Shown here in pieces: positions 1 to 11,744 of a DNA stretch of 64,000 nt. The notes below the pieces were generated by a model. It saw only the letters and a program-made list of their open reading frames with translations. It did not search any database and was not told where the DNA came from. This DNA is from J038 sp034437535 (GTDB taxonomy: Bacteria > Chloroflexota > Anaerolineae > Aggregatilineales > Phototrophicaceae). The stretch is from contig DAOTTZ010000003.1 of assembly GCA_034437535.1 (NCBI GenBank), positions 1 to 64,000 of the forward strand, read 5' to 3'. Each line of letters starts with the position of its first letter. Within the stretch, counting starts at the first letter, position 1. The position numbers and the translations under genes are program-made.

Positions 1-1
1 C

Positions 2-103
2 TGCGATCTCCGCGCTTATATTTCGACCGCTCGTAAACAGGGCCAACGAGTGATCCACGCCTTGCATCATGCCCTGCTTGGACATCCCTTCCTCCCTGCC
101 TGA
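2..103 (+). CDS. C-terminal end of a transposase, IS66-like (cut by window edge)
   Basis: An open frame enters from the left edge and ends at the TGA at 101-103. Its 33 residues include RAYISTARKQGQ and end ALLGHPFLPA. This resembles the C-terminal tail of IS66-type transposases, which typically have a Y(I/L)ST-RKQG block followed by a GxP ending; that match is from memory. The catalytic part lies outside the window, so it cannot be said whether the element is intact. No terminal inverted repeat could be identified between 104 and 127. Confidence 0.5.
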   Translation, partial: CDLRAYISTARKQGQRVIHALHHALLGHPFLPA

Positions 104-127
104 GTAGTTACGTGAGTCGCAACAAAA

Positions 128-2857
128 ATGAAAACATTCAACATAGAAGACACTCTGTTCCAGCGACTACAACAATACGCTGACGATACCGGCCACACGG
201 TCGAGTCTCTGCTGGATCAGTGGTTGAGCCAGCCATATGACGCGGAACAACACGCCCAAAATCATTTCCAACATCTGGCGGAAAATGCCCGTGACATCAT
301 TTACCGGATTGATTTAGTGCCGGATATGCATTTTGCCTACGTCAGCCCATCTGTGACTGAAATCACGGGGTATACGCCGGAAGACCATTACCGTGACCCG
401 GAACTGGGGCATAAGCTTGTCCACCCGGATGATAACCACAAGCTACAGATGGCTATCATGCAGAAGCAAGACGGCCTGGTCGTCCTGCGGTGGATTTGCA
501 AAGATGGAACGATCATCTGGACGGAACAACACAACACGCTAATTTATGACCAGGATGGCGAACTGGTCGCCATCGAAGGCATCGCCCGCGACATCACCAG
601 ACGAAAACAGACCGAAGCCGATGCATTCCGAACTCGTGATATTTTACAGCGCATCTTTGATAACTCGCATTTTTTGATGGCGTACATGGATGCCGACTTC
701 AACTTTATTCAAGTCAACGAGCGGTACGCGCAAGCTGATAACAAGTCCCCCGCCGATTTCCTCAACCAGAATCACTTTGACCTGTACCCCCATGCGGAAA
801 ATGAAGCGATCTTTCGGCGTGTCGTGCGCACCGGCCAGCCGGTTAAGCTGTCTGCCAAGCCTTTTACCTACCCTGGCCAGCCTGAACGCGGCACGACCTA
901 CTGGGATTGGAGCTTACAGCCGACTATTGATGAGCATGGCACCGTCGAAGGGTTGCTTCTCATCCTGATAGACGTAACCAGTCGTGTCGAGGCACGAAAC
1001 CAACTCCGGGAGTCAGAGTTTCGCTATCGCACCGTCGCAGATTTCAGCACGGATTGGACGTATTGGCAGAAGGCCGATGGTAATTTGCAGTATGTTTCCC
1101 CGGCGTGTGAGAAGATCACCGGGTACACCAATGAGAATTTCATGACCCAGCCGGATCTCATCGAGCACATCATCTACCAGGACGACCGCGACATCTGGCA
1201 CACTCACCGCCGTCGTCGCGACATCAAAAACCACTCTCAGATGATTCAATTTCGCATCCAACATCGCGATGAATCGATCCGTTGGATTGAGCACATCTGC
1301 CGCCCCGTCTATACCGAAGCGAACGGCTTCGACGGATACCGGGTGAGCAACACCGACATCACCGACCGCAAACGCGCCGAACAAGCCCTGCGTGAAAGTG
1401 AAAATCGTCTGCGGATGACGGTCGAAGGGGTGCAGGCCGGCACCTGGGAGTGGAACATCCAGACCGGGGAGACCGTCTTTAACGAACGCTGGGCAGAAAT
1501 CATCGGCTATCGGCTGGAAGAATTGCAACCGACCGACATCGAAACCTGGATGAAATACAGTCATCCTGATGACCTGGAAGAATCGAACCGGCGGTTACAA
1601 GAACACTTCGACGGTGTGACCGATCATTATGATTGTGAAGTCCGCATGAAGCATCGTGCCGGGCACTGGGTATGGATATGGGATCGTGGGATGGTGATGG
1701 AATGGACGCCGGACGGCAAGCCGCTTCGTATGTTCGGCACGCATGTTGATGTCACCGACCGGAAAGAAGCGGAAACCCAGCGCCTTGATGTCGAGCAACG
1801 TTACCGGTTGCTCACCAATCTGACCTTTGAAGGGATCGTTTTGCACATGGGCGGAATTATCTCTGACGCGAATCCCGCGATGGTTCGAATTTTCGGTTAC
1901 ACGCTTGAAGAATTGATCGGCCAACAAGCGATTGATTTGTTGTTCACGCCGGAATCTGCCCAGATTGTTCATGAAAAAGTTCAACAACAACATGCCGAAC
2001 CCTATGAAGTCGTCGGGGTTCACAAAGACGGCCACCATATCCCGATTGAGATCGAAGCGCGGCAGATCAACGCGACTTTACGAGTCGCCAGCGTCCGTGA
2101 TATTACCTACCGCAAGCAGGTACAGTCATTCGCAGTAGAAAATGCCGGATTGCGGGCCAGCTTCAAGAAGGAACAAAAGCAAAACGCCTTGATCCAGCGC
2201 ATTATCTCCGCCCTATCGCACGATCTACGCACGCCGCTTTCGGTGATTGCAACCTCACGCGATCTTCTCAGCAATTACTATGACCGGATGACGCCGGAAA
2301 AACGCCAGGAAAAGCTGGATACCATCCGGCGGCAGATTCAGTTTGCGCTGGAACTGCTAGAAGACACGGTCGAGATGGCGCGTGGCAACCGGGACGCGCA
2401 CGAGTTACAACCGGCACCGGTCAACCTGGCCGCACTCTGTCAGGTCAGTGTGGATGAAATGAGTGACGCGCTGGACGGCCAGCATCAACTGCATTTCGTC
2501 AACGTCGGCCAGGTGGAGACGATAACGGTCGATGAAGTGCTGGTCAGCCGGGTCTTGCTGAACTTGCTCTCGAACGCGATCAAGTATTCACCGGATGATA
2601 GCAACATCTGGCTTGAACTGGATCAACACCCCGGTTGGGTCGTCCTGCGCGTCATCGACGAAGGCGTAGGCATCAGCCAGGAAGACTTGCCGCATATCTT
2701 TGATCCGTTCTATCGGGTAGACGAAGTCAAGCATATCAACGGGACGGGGTTGGGCTTGAGCATCGTGCAGGATTGTGTAAACCGGCATCAAGGGCAGATT
2801 GCGGTTAAGAGTGTGGTAGGCCAGGGGACGACTTTCACCGTCGAATTGCCGGTGTAG
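128..2857 (+). CDS. PAS-domain sensor histidine kinase (five PAS domains), orphan
   Basis: This 909-residue protein has no membrane segments and is probably a cytosolic sensor. After a short N-terminal segment, five PAS/PAC units follow at about residues 45-160, 168-285, 300-420, 425-550 and 560-670; several end in the typical DIT-RK or DVTDRK turn. A helical linker leads to the HisKA domain, whose H-box SHDLRTPLS places the phospho-accepting His at residue 698. The ATPase domain shows the N box (LSNAIKYSP), G1 (DEGVGIS), F box (FDPFYR) and G2 (GTGLGLSIV). No response regulator lies next to it, so its partner is elsewhere. No Shine-Dalgarno sequence is visible before the ATG; the upstream bases are A-rich. 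The signal it senses cannot be told from sequence. Confidence 0.93.
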   Translation: MKTFNIEDTLFQRLQQYADDTGHTVESLLDQWLSQPYDAEQHAQNHFQHLAENARDIIYRIDLVPDMHFAYVSPSVTEITGYTPEDHYRDPELGHKLVHPDDNHKLQMAIMQKQDGLVVLRWICKDGTIIWTEQHNTLIYDQDGELVAIEGIARDITRRKQTEADAFRTRDILQRIFDNSHFLMAYMDADFNFIQVNERYAQADNKSPADFLNQNHFDLYPHAENEAIFRRVVRTGQPVKLSAKPFTYPGQPERGTTYWDWSLQPTIDEHGTVEGLLLILIDVTSRVEARNQLRESEFRYRTVADFSTDWTYWQKADGNLQYVSPACEKITGYTNENFMTQPDLIEHIIYQDDRDIWHTHRRRRDIKNHSQMIQFRIQHRDESIRWIEHICRPVYTEANGFDGYRVSNTDITDRKRAEQALRESENRLRMTVEGVQAGTWEWNIQTGETVFNERWAEIIGYRLEELQPTDIETWMKYSHPDDLEESNRRLQEHFDGVTDHYDCEVRMKHRAGHWVWIWDRGMVMEWTPDGKPLRMFGTHVDVTDRKEAETQRLDVEQRYRLLTNLTFEGIVLHMGGIISDANPAMVRIFGYTLEELIGQQAIDLLFTPESAQIVHEKVQQQHAEPYEVVGVHKDGHHIPIEIEARQINATLRVASVRDITYRKQVQSFAVENAGLRASFKKEQKQNALIQRIISALSHDLRTPLSVIATSRDLLSNYYDRMTPEKRQEKLDTIRRQIQFALELLEDTVEMARGNRDAHELQPAPVNLAALCQVSVDEMSDALDGQHQLHFVNVGQVETITVDEVLVSRVLLNLLSNAIKYSPDDSNIWLELDQHPGWVVLRVIDEGVGISQEDLPHIFDPFYRVDEVKHINGTGLGLSIVQDCVNRHQGQIAVKSVVGQGTTFTVELPV

Positions 2858-2965
2858 TGATTTTGATGATAATACTCATGCGCTTTTGTGATGCATGTGC
2901 GTGCCAGCCGGGTGTACTTTGCCTTAAGGTAGAGGGAAGAGTCCGTCCGACTGGAGATTATTTTT

Positions 2966-6556
<3,591 letters not shown>

Positions 6557-6571
6557 GGAGCTGACCCGATC

Positions 6572-7588
6572 ATGGATTTGACCACACAATATCTAGGGCT
6601 GACGTTATCCAGCCCGTTAGTTGCATCCGCCAACCCGATGGCCGAAAACCTGGAGAACGTCAAGCGCATGGCGGAGGCCGGAGCCTCTGCCATCGTCCTA
6701 CCGTCATTGTTCGAAGAACAACTGCGCCAGGAGCAGATCGAACTACATCACCACACCACCTACGGGACAGAGAGCTTCCCGGAGGCGTTGACGTACTTCC
6801 CGGAGCAAGAGGAGTACGAAGTCGGGCCGGATCGCTACCTGGAGCACATCCGGCGGGCCAAAGAAGCGGTGGAGGTGCCAATCATCGCCAGTTTGAACGG
6901 CTCGACGCTGGGCGGCTGGACGGACTTCGCCGCCAACATGGAACAGGCCGGGGCAGACGCCATCGAACTTAACATCTATGGCATCCCGACCGACATCAAC
7001 ATGTCCGGCAGTCATGTCGAAGCAGAAACGGTCGAGATCGTGAAGGCGGTCAAGGGCGCGGTAACGGTGCCGGTGGCGGTCAAGCTGAGTCCGTTCTATA
7101 GCAACATGGCGAACATGGCAAAGCAACTGGCCGATGCCGGGGCCGATGGCCTGGTGCTGTTCAACCGCTTTTATCAACCTGATGTAGACCTGGAAACGCT
7201 GGAAGTCCGCCCGAATGTGCTGTTGAGCACCGCGCAGGCTTTGCGCTTGCCGCTTCGGTGGATCGCGATCCTTCATGGGCGCGTCGAAGTGGATCTGGCG
7301 GCGACCAGTGGCGTCCATGCGGCGGCGGACGCGATCAAGCTGTTGCTGGTGGGAGCCAAAGTCACCATGATGGCCTCTGCTATCATCCGTAACGGCATCG
7401 ACCATCTGCGGCTGGTGGAATCCGGGCTGGTGCAATGGATGGATGAGAACGAGTACGACTCGGTGCAGTTGATGCAGGGTAGCCTGAGCCAGATCAACAG
7501 TGGGGATCCGTCCGGGTTTGAGCGGGTGCAATATATGCGGGCGGTGTCTTCCATCCCGGATGACTACGCGAAATTGTATAACCTATAA
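6572..7588 (+). CDS. dihydroorotate dehydrogenase-like protein
   Basis: A 338-residue flavoprotein-type TIM barrel of the DHOD/PreA superfamily. The start (MDLTTQYLGLTLSSPLVASA) and the C-terminal phosphate-binding part (GAKVTMMASAIIRNG) are typical. In place of the class 1 NxSCPN loop holding the catalytic base, it reads ELNIYGIPTD, so the catalytic Cys/Ser is not evident and a role in pyrimidine synthesis is doubtful. DHOD-like proteins of this kind are often found beside nifJ in anaerobes and Chloroflexota, where their substrate is unknown. A GGAG ribosome site precedes the ATG, 15 bases after nifJ. A link to the ferredoxin/pyruvate reaction is inferred from position only. Confidence 0.85.
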   Translation: MDLTTQYLGLTLSSPLVASANPMAENLENVKRMAEAGASAIVLPSLFEEQLRQEQIELHHHTTYGTESFPEALTYFPEQEEYEVGPDRYLEHIRRAKEAVEVPIIASLNGSTLGGWTDFAANMEQAGADAIELNIYGIPTDINMSGSHVEAETVEIVKAVKGAVTVPVAVKLSPFYSNMANMAKQLADAGADGLVLFNRFYQPDVDLETLEVRPNVLLSTAQALRLPLRWIAILHGRVEVDLAATSGVHAAADAIKLLLVGAKVTMMASAIIRNGIDHLRLVESGLVQWMDENEYDSVQLMQGSLSQINSGDPSGFERVQYMRAVSSIPDDYAKLYNL

Positions 7589-7593
7589 TACAT

Positions 7594-7635
7594 CGTCGCC
7601 CGGCCCGGTAGTTACATCGGGCGGGGCGATTTGCC
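7594..7635 (+). terminator. hairpin after the nifJ operon
   Basis: A 12-base stem with one mismatch (7596-7607 against 7618-7629) encloses a 10-base loop a few bases after the DHOD-like stop codon. Only a short T-rich stretch follows, so it may be a weak or factor-assisted terminator. Confidence 0.5.
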
Positions 7636-7704
7636 TCATTGACAAAACCCCGTACCTATGAGACGTTATCCTTACTGCAAATCGTCTAAATCGTTTGAGT
7701 CCTC

Positions 7705-8823
7705 ATGCTAAAAAAGATCGAAACGCGCCTGTGGAATAAAGACTTCAGCCAAGACGAGATCGACCGCTATCTGGGAGATTACAAGGCGTGCTATTTTACG
7801 TATGCAAGCGATAACCAGATCCGGGAGAAGGCCTCCAGCGGCGGGAGTGTGACCGGATTGTTGTTACATCTGCTGGCAAGCGGCGAGATCGACGGGGCGG
7901 TCGTATGCCGGTCTTATGTACAGGATGACGCGGTTCACGTCGGGTTCACCATCGCCCAGAGCCGGGAAGACTTGATCGCCGCGCAGGGGAGCAAATATGC
8001 GGCGGTATACTTCGCGGCGCAAGCCCTGCCGATGATCCGCGCCTTTGAGGGCAAGCTGGCGGTGGTCGCCCTGCCGTGTGACGCGATGATCTTACACCGT
8101 TACCGCGCCAAACATCCAGCGGTTGACGCCAAGATCAAGTGTGTCATCGCGCTGTTTTGCGGGCACAACAGCGAGCCAGAATTGACCGCGCATGTGGTGG
8201 ATAAGCTCCGCCCGGAGCTCCGCCCGGCACCGAATGTCGAACTGGTCGATTACGTCTACCGGCGGGGGCATTGGCGCGGGGAACTGGCGGCCAGCTATGC
8301 AGACGGCACAACGATAACAAAGCCCTTCGCTTATTTCTCCGACTATCGCAACGGGTATTTTTACGCGCAGTCAAAATGTCATCATTGTTACGATCATTTC
8401 GGCTACTATTGTGATATTTCGGCGGGAGATATCTGGTCGCCCCATATGCGGCACGAGCCGATCAAACATACGGCCCTGGTCACCCGCAGTGAGGCCGGCC
8501 AGCAGTTGGTGACGGCGGCCCTGGAAGCCGGCGACCTGACCGGGGAGCTTCACGACGTTAAAGAAGTGGTCAACGGGCAATCACGCACCGCGCCCTTTCA
8601 TTACAACATCACGGCGCGGGCACGGGTAGCGCGGTTGTTCGGCGTGAAGATCAAAGACCGCACCGAGACGAAAGTCCGCTGGAACGATTACATCGTCGCG
8701 CTGATGGCCCTGGCGAATGAGCGCGTCTCAAAGACGCGGCTGGGGCGGCACATCTTGCGGATCATCCCGCGCCCGGTAATCAAAGCCTATCTATACGTAC
8801 TGAAAGGGCTGGAAAGCTTCTGA
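7705..8823 (+). CDS. FrhB-family (coenzyme F420 hydrogenase beta subunit-like) protein
   Basis: A 372-residue member of the FrhB/FdhB family. The N-terminal half has the KASSGGSVTGLL segment and an ALPCDA motif. The C-terminal half has a reduced cysteine motif, CHHCYDHFGYYCDISAGDIW, where F420-linked enzymes usually carry a CxxCxD...ADIS-GDxW signature that binds Fe-S. Family members bind flavin and transfer electrons, but those next to polysaccharide pyruvyl transferases form a separate group of unproven function. Here a flippase-like gene and a pyruvyl transferase follow closely, so work on an extracellular polysaccharide precursor is more likely than F420 metabolism. That is inference from context. 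Confidence 0.8.
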   Translation: MLKKIETRLWNKDFSQDEIDRYLGDYKACYFTYASDNQIREKASSGGSVTGLLLHLLASGEIDGAVVCRSYVQDDAVHVGFTIAQSREDLIAAQGSKYAAVYFAAQALPMIRAFEGKLAVVALPCDAMILHRYRAKHPAVDAKIKCVIALFCGHNSEPELTAHVVDKLRPELRPAPNVELVDYVYRRGHWRGELAASYADGTTITKPFAYFSDYRNGYFYAQSKCHHCYDHFGYYCDISAGDIWSPHMRHEPIKHTALVTRSEAGQQLVTAALEAGDLTGELHDVKEVVNGQSRTAPFHYNITARARVARLFGVKIKDRTETKVRWNDYIVALMALANERVSKTRLGRHILRIIPRPVIKAYLYVLKGLESF

Positions 8824-8852
8824 ACGTCGAGCAAAGCACCCTATCAACGCGC

Positions 8853-9731
8853 ATGCGTCTGCTCCAGGCGGTCAAATCATTGTGGGTTGTGCTGGTCTTC
8901 GGCGGTGCGCTGGCCTACTTCGCGCTGAATGCGGATGCCGTACTGGAACAACTGAAGATCGTCCGCCCCGGACGCCTGATGCTGGCAGTTGGCTTGCTCA
9001 TCCTGGGTAAGCTGATGTTGGTGGAGCTTGCCCGCCAGTCGGTCGAAGTTATCGCCCAAAAGCCCGGTTACGGGCGGATGTTCTACATCAACGCGATGAG
9101 CCAGCTTGCCAAATATCTACCGGGTGGGGTGTGGCATTTCGTCGGGCGGGCCGGGTATTATCATACCGACGGCTTAACGCTCAAGCAGGCCACCCAGGCG
9201 ATGGTGATCGAAAACATCTGGTTGGTGACGTCGGCGGCCTTCGTCGGTGTGATTTTCTTCATCGGTTATACGGTCGATGCCGTCAACCTGCTGATGGCGG
9301 CGGTGCTGGTGTTGTGCTGGTGGGCCATGCTTTACATCATGACGCGCTGGCGGGCACCCTCGGCCTCTTTTCGCCAGACCGGGCTGGCCCTGTTATTGCA
9401 GGTTAGCATCTGGATGACGTTGGGTGCGTCGTTATGGGTCTTGATCCCACAGGACATACCGGGGTTGTCTCAACTTGCGATTGGTGCCTTCGGCCTGAGT
9501 TGGGTCGTCGGGTATGTCGCGGTGTTCGCGCCCAGCGGGTTAGGCGTGCGGGAAGGCATGTTGGTCGCGGTGTTGGCGGTAGTCCTCAGCCCATCGGTGA
9601 CGATCATCTACGCGGCGATTAATCGTACCGTGTGGATCATCACCGAATTTATCCTGGCGGCGATGGCACGCTCTTTGATTGCCGATGAGACTACCCACCA
9701 ACCGATACAGATCAAAGAAGGAGAAGCCTGA
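8853..9731 (+). CDS. LPG synthase/UPF0104-type integral membrane protein
   Basis: A 292-residue protein with about seven to eight hydrophobic segments, resembling the membrane domain of lysylphosphatidylglycerol synthases (UPF0104, AglD-like). The loop KYLPGGVWHFVGR and the later APSGLGVREGML match conserved positions of this family. Such stand-alone domains often accompany glycan or lipid-linked sugar genes and are thought to move or handle lipid carriers. Its stop overlaps the start of the pyruvyl transferase by one base (TGATG), so the two are translationally coupled. A paralogue lies at 27136-28143 on the other strand. Confidence 0.82.
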   Translation: MRLLQAVKSLWVVLVFGGALAYFALNADAVLEQLKIVRPGRLMLAVGLLILGKLMLVELARQSVEVIAQKPGYGRMFYINAMSQLAKYLPGGVWHFVGRAGYYHTDGLTLKQATQAMVIENIWLVTSAAFVGVIFFIGYTVDAVNLLMAAVLVLCWWAMLYIMTRWRAPSASFRQTGLALLLQVSIWMTLGASLWVLIPQDIPGLSQLAIGAFGLSWVVGYVAVFAPSGLGVREGMLVAVLAVVLSPSVTIIYAAINRTVWIITEFILAAMARSLIADETTHQPIQIKEGEA

Positions 9732-10993
9732 TGCCCGAACAGCAATTTGCGATCATCGGGGCGACGTTGTGGGGGAATCGCGGGGCGGAGGCGATGCTAG
9801 TCACGACGATTGGCGAATTGCGACAGCGGTTTCCTTCGGCACGCTTCGTCGTCTACTCGTACTTCCCACAAGACGACCGGCAACGCCTGACCGATGACTC
9901 GATTCAGGTGTTCAGTGCGCGGCCCTGGGCTTTGGTCGTGCTTCATTTTACGTTCGCCCTGCTCTGTTGGATCGTCGGTCTCGTCCGGCTCCGCTGGCCC
10001 GCTGCCCTATTGCCGGAGCCAGTGCGGCAATTACGCGCCAGCACCGCCCTATTCGATGTGAACGGCATCAGTTATGCAGACGGGCGTGAGAAGTTCCTGC
10101 CGTTCAACATCATGATGAACTGGCCGGCTTTCTTGCTCAAGGTACCAGTCATCAAGTTATCCCAGGCGATGGGACCGTTTGACCACCCGTTGAACCGGTT
10201 ATCCAGCAACTTATTTCTCAAGCGGTGTCGTCATGCTTTCGCACGCGGGCAGATCACGGCGGCGCATTTACAACGCCTCAACTTTGACACGCATAAGACC
10301 AGCATCGCGGCGGACATCGCATTTTTGTACCAGCCAGCCTACAGCCTGACGCAAGAGAATCAGCCAGCGGTGGATGCCCTGGCCGAACGGTTGCACGCTT
10401 GCCAGCAGGAAAAAGAACAGGTCATCGGCTTGATCCCCAGTTCGGTGGTCTACGCGAAGAGCATCAAACGGGGTCAGGATTATCTGGGCGGCTTCCTGCG
10501 GTTGATGAGTGATCTTGGCCCAGGGTATCATTTTGTGTTCCTGCCGAACGCGACTCGCCAGGGATTGAACACCCGGCGCAATAACGATCTATTCGTGATC
10601 GACCAATTGCGGACACGAGCCAGAAACGACCTGCCCGCCGGGCTGAACGATGCCATCGACTGGGTGGATTTCGACCTCAACACCGCCGGAAGCCGGCAAT
10701 TGATCGCCCGGTGCGATGTGCTGGTGACCTCACGTTTTCACGGGATGATCTCTGGCCTGAGCCTGGGTGTTCCGACGGCAGTCATCGGCTGGAGCCATAA
10801 ATACACCGAGATCATGCAAGAATTCAACATGGCAGATTTCGCGGTCGATTTCACCAAGCCGGAATTAGCCGACCAGATGATCCGGCAATTGCTCGCAGAC
10901 GCGCCGGCGATCCGGGTGCGGCTGGCCGAACACTTACCGGCGGTGGAGGCCTCTACCCGGCGGCAATTTGAGCGCGTGGCAGAGTTACTCTGA
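9731..10993 (+). CDS. polysaccharide pyruvyl transferase family protein
   Basis: A 420-residue protein of the CsaB/WcaK polysaccharide pyruvyl transferase family, which uses phosphoenolpyruvate to put ketal-linked pyruvate on sugars of exopolysaccharides or secondary cell-wall polymers. It opens with GATLWGNRGAEAML, the expected N-terminal motif. The C-terminal half contains VTSRFHGMISGLSLGVP, the conserved S/TRxH region, followed by a nucleotide-sugar-like fold. The start codon overlaps the previous stop. With the FrhB-like and flippase-like genes it forms a three-gene unit for polymer decoration. The acceptor sugar cannot be inferred. Confidence 0.88.
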   Translation: MPEQQFAIIGATLWGNRGAEAMLVTTIGELRQRFPSARFVVYSYFPQDDRQRLTDDSIQVFSARPWALVVLHFTFALLCWIVGLVRLRWPAALLPEPVRQLRASTALFDVNGISYADGREKFLPFNIMMNWPAFLLKVPVIKLSQAMGPFDHPLNRLSSNLFLKRCRHAFARGQITAAHLQRLNFDTHKTSIAADIAFLYQPAYSLTQENQPAVDALAERLHACQQEKEQVIGLIPSSVVYAKSIKRGQDYLGGFLRLMSDLGPGYHFVFLPNATRQGLNTRRNNDLFVIDQLRTRARNDLPAGLNDAIDWVDFDLNTAGSRQLIARCDVLVTSRFHGMISGLSLGVPTAVIGWSHKYTEIMQEFNMADFAVDFTKPELADQMIRQLLADAPAIRVRLAEHLPAVEASTRRQFERVAELL

Positions 10994-11009
10994 GACGCAA
11001 ACCTACCCG

Positions 11010-11037
11010 TTAGCACCCGGTGGGCTGATGTTATAAT
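11010..11037 (+). promoter_or_regulatory. putative sigma-70-type promoter of the methyltransferase gene
   Basis: TTAGCA at 11010-11015 (four of six matches to TTGACA) and a perfect TATAAT at 11032-11037 are separated by 16 bases. A transcript would begin about 25 bases before the TTG start at 11069. Confidence 0.4.
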
Positions 11038-11068
11038 TAAGCGTAGTCATAGACTTCGGGACAGATCC

Positions 11069-11671
11069 TTGAGCAATCTAATTAGTGAAAATGAACGGAA
11101 ACACACCTCAGCCAATCCGTTACGAAAATTCGCTATTCGCCAATTTTTCGGGGTGATTGACCGTATTTTCCCGCCGGTAGAGACGGTACTGGATGCCGGA
11201 TGTGGTGAGGGATATGATGTGGACAAAATCATGCGGTCACACCCGGACTTGACCATGCATGGCATTGATATATCCATGCCGGCGGTCGCCAAATCACGGA
11301 TGATTTGCCAGGATATGTCGCCCATTGTGGGCAGTGTGTTGGCTTTGCCCTATCCGTCAGATCGCTTTGACCTGGTTATGTCGCTCGAAGTGCTGGAACA
11401 TTTGGCAGAACCGGAAAAAGCCATCGCAGAATATATCCGCGTCAGCCGCCGGTATGTCATGTTTAGCGTCCCCAATGAGCCGGTCTTCCGCGGGCTACGC
11501 ATGATGAGCGGGATGAACATTGGGCAATTCGGCAATCACCCGGAACACGTCCAGCATTGGAACATGTTCTCGTTCAAGGCATTTTTGCAAGCACAAGGTC
11601 TCATCATCACACAAAGTGCCGTCCCCGCCCCATTTATCTGGTCTATCGTACTCTGCGAAATTCGGGCCTGA
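11069..11671 (+). CDS. class I SAM-dependent methyltransferase
   Basis: A 200-residue methyltransferase of the Methyltransf_11 type. Motif I is VLDAGCGEGYDVD and is followed by an acidic residue at the second strand (HGIDIS). SDRFDLVMSLEVLEHL is the typical post-motif region. The C-terminus is short but complete. The only reasonable start in frame is a TTG, with GGGA a few bases upstream; no in-frame ATG gives a full motif I context. It has its own likely promoter, so it may not belong to the preceding operon. The substrate is unknown; a sugar or lipid intermediate is suggested by the neighbours only. Confidence 0.85.
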   Translation: MSNLISENERKHTSANPLRKFAIRQFFGVIDRIFPPVETVLDAGCGEGYDVDKIMRSHPDLTMHGIDISMPAVAKSRMICQDMSPIVGSVLALPYPSDRFDLVMSLEVLEHLAEPEKAIAEYIRVSRRYVMFSVPNEPVFRGLRMMSGMNIGQFGNHPEHVQHWNMFSFKAFLQAQGLIITQSAVPAPFIWSIVLCEIRA

Positions 11672-11677
11672 GACTCA

Positions 11678-11708
11678 AATCAGCCCGGCGGAAACCACCG
11701 GGCTGATT
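11678..11708. terminator. bidirectional hairpin between convergent genes
   Basis: The arms 11678-11691 and 11695-11708 pair over 14 positions with one mismatch around an AAA loop. The structure sits between the methyltransferase stop (plus strand) and the proX stop (minus strand). No long T-run is present on either side. Confidence 0.55.
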
Positions 11709-11744
11709 CGTGTTACGATACTTGGCTGTGAAGCTCAGAGGTGT

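Noticed and set aside
6743..7531. A 262-codon antisense frame opposite the DHOD-like gene
   Set aside because: His/Gln/Arg-rich composition without family motif; a shadow of a real gene.
7705..8823. Reading the FrhB-like protein as proof of coenzyme F420 use
   Set aside because: The Cys motif is altered and the neighbours are polysaccharide genes, so this subgroup need not bind F420.
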